Positions 11,083-21,190 of a DNA stretch of 64,000 bases are shown here, piece after piece. Made by a program: the position numbers and the translations under genes. The DNA lies in NCBI GenBank assembly GCA_964035575.1, contig OZ037840.1:1550001-1614000 (forward strand), written 5' to 3'. How positions within the stretch are numbered: the first letter of the stretch is position 1; each line of letters starts with the position of its first letter. The stretch comes from Rhynchopus sp. YZ270_cl-10 (taxonomy: Eukaryota > Euglenozoa > Diplonemea > Diplonemida > Diplonemidae). The notes beneath the pieces were generated by a model. That model was not told where the DNA came from, searched no databases, and saw only the letters and a program-made list of their open reading frames with translations.

Positions 11083-11115
11083 TGACCAAGCACGAGAGGG
11101 TTTAGGTTCATCTAA
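11083..11115 (+). promoter_or_regulatory. Recurring spacer hairpin, TTCATCT type
   Basis: GGTGACCAAGCAC, a purine-rich loop and TTTAGGTTCATCT pair imperfectly as GGTGA/TTCATC. The same design recurs near 27590, 30966, 37197, 43087, 45970, 62610 and 63178. It lies in the 3' flank of the surface-protein gene and is followed by an A-run and then T-rich sequence. Confidence 0.5.
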
Positions 11116-11647
11116 AAAAAATCTATTCTTTTTTGTTGTTACACCCTTTAGTGCTTACTGTTTGTGTTATAAATAGTAAGTATATGAATGTACTTTTTTG
11201 TTTTTTTGGCATAGGGCTATATGTGTCTTCCTGGTTGCCCTGCGCTGCGAAAGCTCTCCACGAAGTGTTTCTGACCTTCTTTGCTCGAGAGTAATGCATG
11301 CAGGCTGAATCGAGGACAAAATAATTTTTTGTGACCCACGGCCTGTGTCGTTGAGGTTAATACTGAGGGGTCTGCCAAAAAAAAAAAAACTAAAATTATT
11401 TTTTGTTATTCTGCCATGACGGACTCAAGTTTGCAAAGGCAATTCCTCTCTTTTGAAAATTCGTTTTAAAGATATTGTGATCCCCTTCTCCATTTCGCAA
11501 AAAAAAAAATCTTTATCTTTTTCAACCCCCTTTTCCCACAAAATGAAAAAAGAACACAATTGTTTTACCCTTTGAAAATACTGACACACATATTCATTCC
11601 TCGAAAGCAGAGACAAAAAAACGACAACAAAAGAAAAGAAAATCAAA

Positions 11648-14600
11648 ATGCAAGCTTATCCCACATGGGAACCACCGCACCCCGCGCAATCATCTTGGAC
11701 GCAGGGACAACCACCACCACCACCACCGTTCACATCGCAACCACAACCCACAGGGCAGCAGCAGGAACAACAACAACAACAACAACAACAGCCCACATAC
11801 CCGACACCCTCGCAGCATCCGCCACCACAGCAACAGGCCCCAATGCAGCAGCAGCCACCTTTGTATCCTATGGTTCCACAACAGCAAGAGCCGCCACAAC
11901 AACAACAGAAACCACAGCTCTACCCAATCCCCGCACATCCGCAGCCACCCCCGTTCCCCCTCCCCTTTCCCCAGCAGCCTGCGCAGCATCCACACCTTCC
12001 CCCGCAGATGCCCCAACCTGCCCAAGAACAGCACACCACCGCCGTCACTCCTAAGGGCAGCCTGCAGAAGAAGCTGTTTGCGTATCAACAGGAGCTTTTC
12101 ACGTCTGCGCACGACCGTAATGTGATTGTCTTCGCGCCGACAGGAAGCGGGAAGACGTGGGTCTCCGCTGCTATCATCCAGCATGTCTTGCAGCGTACGC
12201 CGAAGGAGCGTTATGTTGTGCCCGCAAAGCAGCGTGGCCGTCACGCCCTGTCTCCAGAAGAAAAGCTGCGGAGCCCGAAGAATGTTTGCGTTTTTCTTGT
12301 CAACCGTATTCCGTTGGTGTCGCAGCAGGGCACCATGGTGGCGAACGCCTTTGCCAGCGTCGGAGAAAAGGTGCGGGTGGCGAAGGTCAGCTCACAGCAT
12401 TCTGTTGAATCCCGCCGCAATGCCTCCGATGGGTGGTGGGCCGCGATGCACCGAAACAACGACGTCATTGTCATCATCGATTCGATCTTCTTCCGTCTCC
12501 TCGAAGAACGCACAGCGCACATCACTGATGTCGACCTCCTCATCGTCGACGAATGCCACCACTGTCTCGGCGGCAGCGCGCTAAACGGCATCTTCTCTAA
12601 ATTTCTCCGCCCATTTCAAGCAACCCACCCCGGCGAGCGTGCTTCCCTCCCTCAGATCCTAGGTCTCACCGCCTCCCCTGGGAGTGAAGAAACCTTTAAG
12701 GCGACGCAAGACAGAACAAGAGATCTGTTGATCAATATGTCCTGCGCCGTGACAATGGTGAGAACCAAGGAGAACGTTGCGGCGATGCGGGCAAGGGTGG
12801 CCCCGGCTGTCCAAGCGGTGGAGCAATATTCGCAGAGCAACGTCGAAGACGGGGCGCTGCTGACATTGGATGGCTGCATGGCAATTCTCGAGCTACAACT
12901 TACCAGTTACAAGATACACACACACCGGCTTGCCGTAGGCGCAGAACGGATGGAACGCTTTCAAAAATTAGAACTCCTCGATGTCTCAAAATGGGGACGT
13001 GCCTCCCCAGAATACAAGATGCACTGTTCTAATATGTCCTCTGTCGCGCTGCAAGGCGACGAACCCGCATTTGAAATTCTTTTTGAGTTTTTGAGGGCCC
13101 TCTCCGACGCCGCAACCCATGTAGTGGAAATCGGCCTTTTCGATGCATTAATGGATTTGAAAGTCGCCTTGGCACCTCTTTTCGCCCGTATGTATCAACA
13201 ACGCGATGCGTCTCCAAAATCTACCGATAAAATCATTTTTTATGAGATGGAGAAGCACTGCAGGGAACTGGTGTATATGTTAGAAAACATCTGTGCTGTG
13301 GAGCGTGCGCGGATGAACAACGAAGGGGAAGCTGCGCTGGCAAGACGCTGCCCCAAGATGGGTCTGCTCTTCTCCTGTCTCCAAGACGCAATTCATATGT
13401 TCTCTGTGCAGGGCTCCTGGCGCTTTTTCTTCTGCTGCCAAGACGGCGTTTCCCCGGACACCATCTCACAGTGCAAAGTACACTTCCCTGTAGGTACCAC
13501 CCTCACCCTTGCCCCCTCTGCCCGCGTTTACGCACACATCGTTTTTTATGCACCCGGAGATGGTTCCCCTCAGGCGTTAGCCCCGAGACAGACCCTCAAA
13601 ATGGTGACCCATGACGACGATCAGGAAACCCCCTTTCATCTCAACGAAGTGCACGACGGCGAGAGTGAACACCGTCTCCCTCACGTCTTATCTGTTACGC
13701 TGAAGGGCCCCGAGCTTTCAGTGGTGGTCCGGTTTGCGTCGGGTGCTGTTCGGTTGATCTTTCGGCGGACCGATGGGGATGACGGGCAAACGACCAGATT
13801 CCGTGGTATCATCTTCACTGAGACGAAGAGTGGTGTGCAGAGGATTGCGGAGCAGATTCAGAGGGTGAGGGGGAGGGGTGGTGTGTGGGGTATGTTGAAT
13901 GCAGAACGTTTCGTGGGGCATGGGAGCAGTGGTGCGCAGAAAGGGATGTCGGGAGACCAGCAGGACCGCGCGGTGCGGAAGTTCCGAAGCGGCGCGGCGA
14001 ATTTATTGGTCGCAACGAATGTGGCGGAGGAAGGGATAGACATTCCGGTGTGCAATGTGGTCCTGCGGTACGACGCGAAGTTCTCGGTACGATCCTTGGT
14101 TCAATCGAGGGGTCGTGCCCGCGCCGCGCACTCCCTTTTCTGCATCATCGCCGGCCCTGATGAACGCTCCCGCTACGTCACCCTCCGCGAAAAAGAACGC
14201 TGGCAAATCTCTGTTGTCCGCGCACTCATCGACGCACCCCCTCAGCAGCAGTACTTCCTCACGCAGGAAACCCCCTTTTGGAACGACAAGGCGCAGATCC
14301 GTCTCGCAGGTTGCGCAAAAAAACACGGCTGGGGCCCGATCTACGCCGTACTACAAAAGGTTTTCACGGCAGAAGGTGTACAGTACGCACAGCTTTCCAT
14401 CGATTTATCGAAGCATGGGGTCGATGTACGCGAATCCGTTGAATTGCTCTGTGCAGACGCCAGCTTGACCCCTACCACGGATAAGGAACGTCAGAGAAAG
14501 GAGAAGATGCTGTGTGCATCGGTGTGCGCGACACTGCATGCAAAAGGACTTCTTGAAGACGGAGAACCAATGGGAAATGCACATCCACTGGTGAGGCGGA

Positions 14601-15490
14601 TCATTACGGGGAAGGATGCGTCGTTGTGTGTCACAGAGTTAGACAGTGATGGAGGATGTGACATCCCGCACGGCTGGGTAGAGGTAGAACATTTCGTCCA
14701 AGCTGATTGGATCCTTGACGAGATGACACCCTTTGAATGCCTGCGCGAGCGTCTTCACCGCATGAAGCGATCCTTCGAAGAGAAGAGGTGCGAGGTCGTG
14801 ACAGAAGGCGGCATCACCAAGGTGCACGCGGTGTTCCGCATCCAAGCGGGGAACGAATTGACGAAGGAGCAGACGTTGACAAAGCTGTGGGTGGAGGGGA
14901 AGCCCGAGGCGGATCAGCGGAGCGATGTGGTCGAGGAGCTTGCGATGAAGACACTGCGGAATGTGTACCGCATCAAGGTGTTGAAGCGGCAGCCGGCATT
15001 GCAAACGAGGCTGCCCGGTAGTGCTAATGGTGTAGGTAGTGCTAATGGTGTAGGTGGTGCTGTGCGTGGTGGAGGTGGTGTGCAAGCCTCGTACGGAGAC
15101 CAGTACTACACAAAGGTGTCGTCGCCCTTCTACGATGTGGTGAACAAAAAGCCGTCCCCCCCGCCAGCGTTCATGTTGCAAGGGCTGAAGCACAGTCTTG
15201 TGGAGCCGCCGGCAAGTCCGTTGTATCCAGTTCCGGTGAGGGAGGGTGGGAAGGGTGCTGCGTGGGAGGGGCAGTGGGGAGGGGGGCAGCAGCAGCAACA
15301 ACCACAACAACAGCAGCAGGAGCAGCAGCAGCAACAGCAGCAACCACCACCACCCCGCAACTACCTGCCCGACATCCCCCCAACGCCCACCCCCGAAGCC
15401 AACAACAGCAACAGCAACGACGGCTACGTCTCCTTCAACCCGGCTGCCCCGGCTGCACCCTCCCCCTTTCCCCCCCACATCCCTTATTAG
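11648..15490 (+). CDS. RIG-I/Dicer-type DExH RNA helicase with poly-Gln ends
   Basis: The 1280-residue protein starts with ~130 residues rich in Gln and Pro. Superfamily 2 motifs follow: motif I APTGSGKT (163-170), motif II DECH (301-304), motif III in LTASPG (about 339-344), a late ATNVAEEGIDIP block and motif VI QSRGRAR (819-825). DECH with VAEEGIDIP and QSRGRAR is typical of the RIG-I/Dicer/DRH group, which act on double-stranded RNA. A long insert (about 350-720) parts the two RecA lobes, partly like the helical insert of that group. Residues about 1030-1125 (ECLRERLHRMKRSF onward) could be a diverged dsRNA-binding fold. No RNase III or PAZ domain is visible, so this is a Dicer-related helicase rather than Dicer. 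A role in RNA interference or RNA defence is inferred. Confidence 0.82.
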   Translation: MQAYPTWEPPHPAQSSWTQGQPPPPPPFTSQPQPTGQQQEQQQQQQQQPTYPTPSQHPPPQQQAPMQQQPPLYPMVPQQQEPPQQQQKPQLYPIPAHPQPPPFPLPFPQQPAQHPHLPPQMPQPAQEQHTTAVTPKGSLQKKLFAYQQELFTSAHDRNVIVFAPTGSGKTWVSAAIIQHVLQRTPKERYVVPAKQRGRHALSPEEKLRSPKNVCVFLVNRIPLVSQQGTMVANAFASVGEKVRVAKVSSQHSVESRRNASDGWWAAMHRNNDVIVIIDSIFFRLLEERTAHITDVDLLIVDECHHCLGGSALNGIFSKFLRPFQATHPGERASLPQILGLTASPGSEETFKATQDRTRDLLINMSCAVTMVRTKENVAAMRARVAPAVQAVEQYSQSNVEDGALLTLDGCMAILELQLTSYKIHTHRLAVGAERMERFQKLELLDVSKWGRASPEYKMHCSNMSSVALQGDEPAFEILFEFLRALSDAATHVVEIGLFDALMDLKVALAPLFARMYQQRDASPKSTDKIIFYEMEKHCRELVYMLENICAVERARMNNEGEAALARRCPKMGLLFSCLQDAIHMFSVQGSWRFFFCCQDGVSPDTISQCKVHFPVGTTLTLAPSARVYAHIVFYAPGDGSPQALAPRQTLKMVTHDDDQETPFHLNEVHDGESEHRLPHVLSVTLKGPELSVVVRFASGAVRLIFRRTDGDDGQTTRFRGIIFTETKSGVQRIAEQIQRVRGRGGVWGMLNAERFVGHGSSGAQKGMSGDQQDRAVRKFRSGAANLLVATNVAEEGIDIPVCNVVLRYDAKFSVRSLVQSRGRARAAHSLFCIIAGPDERSRYVTLREKERWQISVVRALIDAPPQQQYFLTQETPFWNDKAQIRLAGCAKKHGWGPIYAVLQKVFTAEGVQYAQLSIDLSKHGVDVRESVELLCADASLTPTTDKERQRKEKMLCASVCATLHAKGLLEDGEPMGNAHPLVRRIITGKDASLCVTELDSDGGCDIPHGWVEVEHFVQADWILDEMTPFECLRERLHRMKRSFEEKRCEVVTEGGITKVHAVFRIQAGNELTKEQTLTKLWVEGKPEADQRSDVVEELAMKTLRNVYRIKVLKRQPALQTRLPGSANGVGSANGVGGAVRGGGGVQASYGDQYYTKVSSPFYDVVNKKPSPPPAFMLQGLKHSLVEPPASPLYPVPVREGGKGAAWEGQWGGGQQQQQPQQQQQEQQQQQQQPPPPRNYLPDIPPTPTPEANNSNSNDGYVSFNPAAPAAPSPFPPHIPY

Positions 15491-16843
15491 ATAACGTTCA
15501 TAAACATTTAGAGACGGGGGGAGGGGGGGAATAGCCTCGGGGGGAGTCGGGGGTGTGACCTGGGCTTACCTTCGCAAAATTATGACGTAGCGCGTAGCGC
15601 CACCCCAAAGGCAGGGTCAATGTGCGAAGGGGTATGAGTAAGGGGGGAGGGAGGAGAGGGGAAGTATGGTTTGAGTTAGGTCCGTGGGGGGAGGAGCGAA
15701 CCGGTAGGGGGGGCGAAGGGGGGGGGAAGCATTTCCGGGAAGTCTCAAAACCTCGTGACTCGCCTGTGCATGTGGCCACTGTGATTGGGGGGCCTGTAGG
15801 GACGCTATCTCAACAAAGAAGCGCACCCACCTCTTAACTTACAAAGTACAGTGAAAAACAAAACAAACAGAGTATGCATGGCGTGGCTGAAGGGGGAGAG
15901 TTCTATTTTCTGCTATTGTCTGCTATTTTGGGGTCGTCGGCCACACCAGAGTAGCAAAAATAAAAAACAAAAACAAACAAACGAATAAACTTTCAAACCC
16001 CCCCCCTGTCTTTGTTTCTCTTCCCAACTGCAATCCAACAATTCACAGTTGATTTCTCAGGATCTACATATTTTCGTGTCGATGCTTTTTTAAGATGACC
16101 TGCGCACTGCGAGACTTAGATTTATCCAACTTTTTCTTTCTATCGGACACGAAAAACACCCCCTTTCCCCCCCGGGGGCGATAAAGTGTGATAAAGTGCG
16201 ATAAAGTGCTATTTTGGGGTCGACGACCTACGCACTGTGAGACTTAGATTCATCCAACTTTTTCTTTCTTCTTGGACACGAAAAACACCCCCCCTTTTTC
16301 CCCCCGAACTTTTTTTTTTGTCTCTCCCCCAACGAATCATCAACTGCACACCTCTTAACCCCCCTTTTTTTTATATATTCCACCCTTCATAACCCTTCAC
16401 CCCCTCCTCACCTTCACCCCTTCTGCCTTATCCGTCTTCTGCTCCTTCTCTGCTCTTTATGTCTCTCACGAAAGCATCGTAACATAAGTCGCATTTGATT
16501 CCGGTACATCCCCTGGCCGCTTGCACGCCACCCCTCTCGTACCCAAAAAAAAAATGGGTTTTCACCGCATCACCGAAAGAAGATAACATATTTCTAAAAA
16601 TATCCCCCCGCATATTGGCCGTATAACACGAACCAATACGTATTTTTTTTAGCCAAAAGAAAACCGACGCAGGAGCTTTTCTTGGAACTGTTTTCCGCTT
16701 TGATTTTATTTATTGTCTTCACGCTTTAGCATTGTTGTTGGGTTGGGAAATTTTTTTGAACATCGCTACCCCGCAAAAGGCACAAGCCCCCCCTCCTCCT
16801 CCCCCTCCCCCTCCCCCTCCTCCCCCACATACCATATAAAACA
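15491..16843. other. Long spacer with a local duplication
   Basis: Two direct copies of ~65 bases lie at about 16100-16170 and 16231-16300 (GAGACTTAGATT...CATCCAACTTTTTCTTTCT...GGACACGAAAAACACC). They are separated by GATAAAGTG repeats, and a TATTTTGGGGTCG motif near 15930 recurs near 16212. At 16653-16687 is a hairpin with loop GACGCA, also found near 63612. Two CT-rich blocks (about 16375-16450 and 16785-16830) could serve as acceptors for the zinc transporter mRNA. I see no gene. Confidence 0.5.
16653..16760 (+). repeat. Hairpin with GACGCA loop plus shared downstream block, copy 1
   Basis: CCAAAAGAAAACC, loop GACGCA and GGAGCTTTTCTTGG form a stem. The next ~65 bases (ATTGTCTTCACGCTTTA...TTGTTGTTGGG...GGGAAA) also occur at 63905-63960. 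There, however, about 220 extra bases separate them from the same hairpin. This copy therefore looks like an internally deleted version. Confidence 0.6.
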
Positions 16844-18172
16844 ATGCCTGTTGAACCCGAAGTCACCAATGACGCTGCGACCACCTCAGAAACCGCGTCT
16901 CTCATCACCACCACACAACCTGCAACGACCACAGCCAGTACTTCTACTCCAAACGATTCTTATGGCGCGACGGTGACATGCTTGGTGCAGGACTCTGTCG
17001 ATGAGGGGCACCGCCATACGACGTCAGTGCAGGTGAACATCACTTCGGGGGAGGATGTGTGTCACAGCCATGGTACAGCGTCTGTTGCTTCGTCCGATGA
17101 TGACGAGATGGAGAAGAAGAAGAGGGCCAAGGCAAAGCGGGCACTCCGCGCTGCGCTCGTCTTTTGCGTTTTCTTTATGTTTGTTGAAGGCGTGGGGGGG
17201 TACTACGCGAATAGTATCGCCGTTATGACCGACGCTGCGCACGTTGCTACAGACGTGGCAGCCTTAGGCCTATCCCTGTATGCATTGCACGCAGCGGAAC
17301 GTCCTCGATGCACCAAATATACCTATGGATGGCATCGGATTGAAATCGTTGGGGCATTGGTTTCGCTTCTTTCGATCTGGTTTTTAACCGGTATTATTGT
17401 ATACGAAAGCATCCAAAGAATCCTTCATCGGCATACAGTGAACGGTCAAATGATGATGGGTTTAGGAGCGGCAGGGCTGGTCGTCAATATCGTAGTTGCG
17501 GTGATTCTGCGTTACGGCAACGCTAGCGTCACGCATTTTCACAGCCACGGAGGCGAGAGTGGATGTTCTCATGGTCATTCCCATTCCCATTCTCACTCTC
17601 ACTCCCACTCTGATCGCAGTAACAGTACACTAAGCGCGCTGTCTGATATTACTACAGTAAAGAAAGGGGAGAATGTTAATGTAAAGAGTGCGTTCGTGCA
17701 TGCGTTGGGTGACTGCATACAGAGTGTCGGTGTGATGATCGCGGCAGCGGTGATTTGGGGTGGGAACCAGGTGCGTTATGGGACCCCTACGAAGGATGGG
17801 TCGGACTTCAACTATGCAGACCCGGTAACGTCGTTTGTCTTTGCTGCAGTGACGTTGTGGACGACAGCGGGTATGTTCAAGCAGGTCTTCAATGTGCTTC
17901 TCGAGACATCTGGCGGCCTGCCGTACGATAGTATTGAAACAGAGTTTCACGACACCTTCGGAACCGACTGCGTGCACGATCTGCACCTCTGGTCGCTGAC
18001 AATCAACAAGCCTGCGCTCTCAGTGCACATCGTCTCAGATGCACACACAGCCTCCCTCCACCGTGCAAAGCAGATCTGCAAAAAATACAATATCGACCAC
18101 ACCACCATCCAAGTCGACCCTGTAGATGACGGTAAAGTTAAGTGCGTTTCGGGCATCTGTTCGCACACATAA
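16844..18172 (+). CDS. Zinc transporter of the cation diffusion facilitator (ZnT) family
   Basis: A 442-residue integral membrane protein expected to move Zn2+ out of the cytosol, into organelles or across the plasma membrane, in exchange for protons. An ~100-residue cytosolic N-terminus is followed by six membrane helices. The intramembrane metal site is visible as H133 and D137 in helix 2 (DAAHVATD) and H286 and D290 in helix 5 (HALGD), the HD-HD arrangement of ZnT-type members. The loop between helices 4 and 5 (about 231-256) holds a His/Ser repeat, a usual Zn sensor or binding loop. The C-terminal cytosolic domain keeps the HDLHLWSL block typical of the family. The start is the first ATG after a CT-rich tract. 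Confidence 0.93.
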   Translation: MPVEPEVTNDAATTSETASLITTTQPATTTASTSTPNDSYGATVTCLVQDSVDEGHRHTTSVQVNITSGEDVCHSHGTASVASSDDDEMEKKKRAKAKRALRAALVFCVFFMFVEGVGGYYANSIAVMTDAAHVATDVAALGLSLYALHAAERPRCTKYTYGWHRIEIVGALVSLLSIWFLTGIIVYESIQRILHRHTVNGQMMMGLGAAGLVVNIVVAVILRYGNASVTHFHSHGGESGCSHGHSHSHSHSHSHSDRSNSTLSALSDITTVKKGENVNVKSAFVHALGDCIQSVGVMIAAAVIWGGNQVRYGTPTKDGSDFNYADPVTSFVFAAVTLWTTAGMFKQVFNVLLETSGGLPYDSIETEFHDTFGTDCVHDLHLWSLTINKPALSVHIVSDAHTASLHRAKQICKKYNIDHTTIQVDPVDDGKVKCVSGICSHT

Positions 18173-18720
18173 AAGGGAAAAAACGTGGAAATTGAGCATT
18201 TTTTTTCATAGATTTTAAGAGAAGCGAAAAATGGATCTTAACCTTTCGGGTGGAGGTGTGCACGGTGAGGTAGATGTACCCGCAACTTCTCTTTTTTCTG
18301 CGTTTCCAATGATCCCCGTTTTATCTGTGAGGAAGCGGGGAGTAGGGCATATCTGTCATCCTCGAAATTGATGTAGGACTGCATGGTTGGGGTTCCACCC
18401 CAAGTGCACCCCATAGTAACATTGTGAGAGAGCGGGGATCTCGTATTGGATTACCGCAAGAAAAAAAGTTGCCCCCTCCCTTTTCTCTCTTTTAGTTTGT
18501 GTAGAGATCAGCATGCCTGCCTCTTGTGCCTGGGCTACTAAGGCCCTTCGTATTTGAATCATGTCATATGCGTGTGTACAGGAGGTCTGGTTTATTTTAA
18601 AAACGTTCCGATGCCTGCGTCCTCCGGTGTCCGGTGAGACGTTTGCACTGTTAAAAAATCTCTCTTTTTTTGTTGGGGAACAGTGTTGCCACCTCTATTC
18701 TTTGAAGGGGTAATTATCAT
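18173..18720. other. Zinc transporter 3' flank
   Basis: Near 18610-18660 is the hairpin-like motif TGCGTCCTCCGGTGTCCGGTGAGACG, in which CCGG pairs with CCGG. It is followed by a T-run and GGGGAACAGTG. The same string, in slightly changed form, recurs at about 21120-21190, just where the next element is inserted. I see no gene. Confidence 0.5.
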
Positions 18721-18879
18721 AACACCCACGTTACTAATACCCATTTACGATAATACCCACTGGGTATTATCGTAAACTTTTTGGGTATTATCGTAAACTT
18801 TTTGGGTATTATCGTAAACTTTTTGGGTATTAGTTTTGGGTATTATCGTAAACTTTTTGGGTATTACCCAGGTTGGGTA

Positions 18880-19055
18880 GTACCCAGGTACCCAGGCACC
18901 CAGGTACCCAGGTACCCAGGTACCCAGGTACCCAGGTACCCAGGTACCCAGGTACCCAGGTACCCAGGTACCCAGGTACCCAGGTACCCAGGTACCCAGG
19001 TACCCAGGTACCCAGGTACCCAGGTACCCAGGTACCCAGGTACCCAGGTACCCAG
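18880..19055. repeat. ACCCAGGT octamer tandem array (~22 copies)
   Basis: Nearly perfect 8-base units run head to tail with one variant unit (CAGGCACC) near the left edge. The array then decays into CAGGTCCAGG and GGAACAGG forms. All frames stay open through it, so the 'proteins' read here are artefacts. Confidence 0.95.
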
Positions 19056-19090
19056 GTCCAGGTCCAGGAACAGGTACCCAGGAACAGGAA

Positions 19091-20260
19091 AAAAGTCGTG
19101 AAAGAGCAACCACAGCTCCACATGACAAACACAAAAGTGTCCAGTCACATGGGGCATTCATGCACTGAGGAGATAATGATCCAACAATTTACAAGAAAGA
19201 TTACTTAACCTACTGCTGGAAATTGCCAGGTCGTAGTAACACACAAAGTGTGCCTCCGTTCGGGAAGACCGGATATTCTAGAGACCAAAAAGGCCTCAAG
19301 AATATCTTCCGGTAGTCAAGGTAGAACCGAGTGAACGGCCCAAGACCCCCGTGGAGAAGTTAAATGTTGTAATGCTATCAGGTAGAAACTGCGAACACTG
19401 TCTTACCCTCCTCAATGCATGGTGGAAGATGTCTTACACAACCAATATCCTGTACCCAGGTACCCATATTCCCAGACCCACGCAGTACCACGTCGCAGTA
19501 CTACGCAAAATTTACCACCAGACCCTGTCTTCGTGCACCTTAAGTACAACGCCGCAGACAGGCCAAACATGCGTTGGACTCAGAGGAATGCCCGCTGTGC
19601 AGGTATCATGAGAACCAACTCCCAACAACAAGGGGCGCCTTTTGGCGGGCGTTGTTGAGGGTGTTTGGGGTGCAAAGTTTTCCACAATTTTGATGCGCGG
19701 GTACAGAAGTGTTGTCTTGTTCTTTCATCTCTAGGAATGTAAATGTCAATCGCGTTTAACTACCACTAGGGCTTGTTCAGTGAACCCACAAGGGGTCGAA
19801 GGGGGTTGGTTATCCCATATCTATCAAAGGTTGTGTCGACCAGGCGAAACCACTATGTTACGCTGTACGTTGTTAAATCCGAAGAAATAACACTTTAGCA
19901 GCCGCAGGAAGTTTGCTAAAAAGAGTGCCTCACGCTACACAAACCACCACCCGCGATTGACTTAGATGTTATAACAAAGAGAATTCAGAACAAAACAACA
20001 CCCTGCCCCATACACACTAAATTGTCATGCTTCAAGAACATGCCTGGGCCAAAATTACTATGACGAAAAGGCAACAAGACCACCCACAAGGAGTGTGAAA
20101 TGTGCACTGGTTTTCTGGGGGAACGCAATATTTTCTTGTGCCTCGTCCTCCGCGAGCAGAGGACAGACTTTCCGGAAGGTTTCCAAAGTCGAATTTCTTG
20201 CACTAGCTATGCTCCCTGGGTTAAATGGCTATAGCAGTGACTGACTAAATGTTCCCACCC
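19091..20260. repeat. Shared ~1.17 kb transposon core, copy 2
   Basis: This is a near-identical copy of 3103-4274 in the same orientation. It contains ACCCAGGTACCC near 19455, a possible seed of the neighbouring octamer array. No coding sequence is seen. Confidence 0.85.
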
Positions 20261-20759
20261 AGGTCTTCGTGTGTTGAGGTGTAGAATGTCGGAGACGGAG
20301 AAGCGCAATCGCTGATGCAGTTCAGATTTCGCGATCCTGTGATGAGTGTAAATGTGGGTGTAATTAAGTTATGTCGCTTGGAGAAAGATAAATTGTTAAT
20401 TGTCAAGAAAAATGGTTACCCTGAATTTGAGGATGTAAGACAGGGATGCAAAAAGTTGTGTAAAAAAAAACCCCCCCCCATATATTTAGTGAAAATTGTA
20501 TTTTCTCTGGGGTCGATGAAACCATACCTTGTCTGCACATTCACCAGCGTGCGAGCGCCTCTGATACCTTGCGCGAGTAGCCAGCTAAATCACATCGTAC
20601 CTGGGTACCTGGGTAATACCCAAAAAGTTTACGATAATACCCAAAACTAATACCCAAATAGTTTACGATAATACCCAAAAACTTTACGATAATACCCAAA
20701 AAGTTTACGATAATACCCAGTGGGTATTATCGTAAATGGGTATTAGTAACGTGGGTGTT

Positions 20760-21190
20760 ATAGTCATTTTCCCTTCTTTGAATTCCACTTTTTTTTAAGA
20801 TTTTTTTTTTCTAATATGGAAAGGACACTCACGAATTCTGATACATTTTTTCTAATATTTTGAAAAATATTCGTTCTTTTTTGGGGGCTTGATCACCGTG
20901 CCTTCTTCAGATGTGTGCACGAGAAGCACATTCATCTGATAAGTTTTCTTTCCTTTGTATACATTTGTCACAGTGCTTTCCGCAAGGAGGACTTGATTGA
21001 AGGCGTTTTGCGCTTTCAACTTCTCTTTGGGGTATTTGATTGGATACGTTCCGGTGTGCTGTGTCCGTGTGCCAAGTGCACAAGCAAGCGCACATCCGAC
21101 AAACGAACACATCGGGTGGTGCCTGTGTTCTCCGGTGTCTGGCGAGACGTTTCCAAATTTCGAATCTCTCTTTTTTGTTGGGGAACAGTG
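20760..21190. other. Spacer between two transposons
   Basis: It contains a hairpin of the ATTCATCT family at about 20909-20940 (AGATGTGTGCACGAGAAGCA...TTCATCT) and, near 21120-21190, a diverged copy of the CCGGTGT...GAGACG hairpin and GGGGAACAGTG string seen at 18.6 kb. I see no gene. Confidence 0.45.

Larger units (their letters stand above)
10662..11647. other. Spacer with hairpins between surface-protein and helicase genes
   Basis: It contains the hairpin at 10903-10945 and the recurring AAGCAC...TTTAGGTTCATCT hairpin at about 11083-11115. Long T and A runs make up much of the rest. The likely acceptor for the downstream gene ends AAGCAG at 11610, giving a 37-base A-rich leader. I see no coding sequence. 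Confidence 0.5.
18721..20759. mobile_element. 2.0 kb TIR element built from 21-bp repeats and an octamer array
   Basis: Both ends are inverted copies starting AACACCCACGTTACTAATAC and continuing through several GGGTATTATCGTAAACTTTT units, about 150-170 bases per end. After the left end comes an ACCCAGGT octamer array (18880-19055), then the 1.17 kb core shared with the element at 2806-4931, then ~330 unique bases. No transposase frame is seen. The flanks ATTATCAT and ATAGTCAT agree in only 6 of 8 bases, so the target duplication is unresolved. Confidence 0.83.

Noticed and set aside
18380-18420. GGGGTTCCACCCC as a possible tRNA T-arm
   Set aside because: No acceptor stem, D-arm or anticodon stem can be placed at tRNA distances on either strand.
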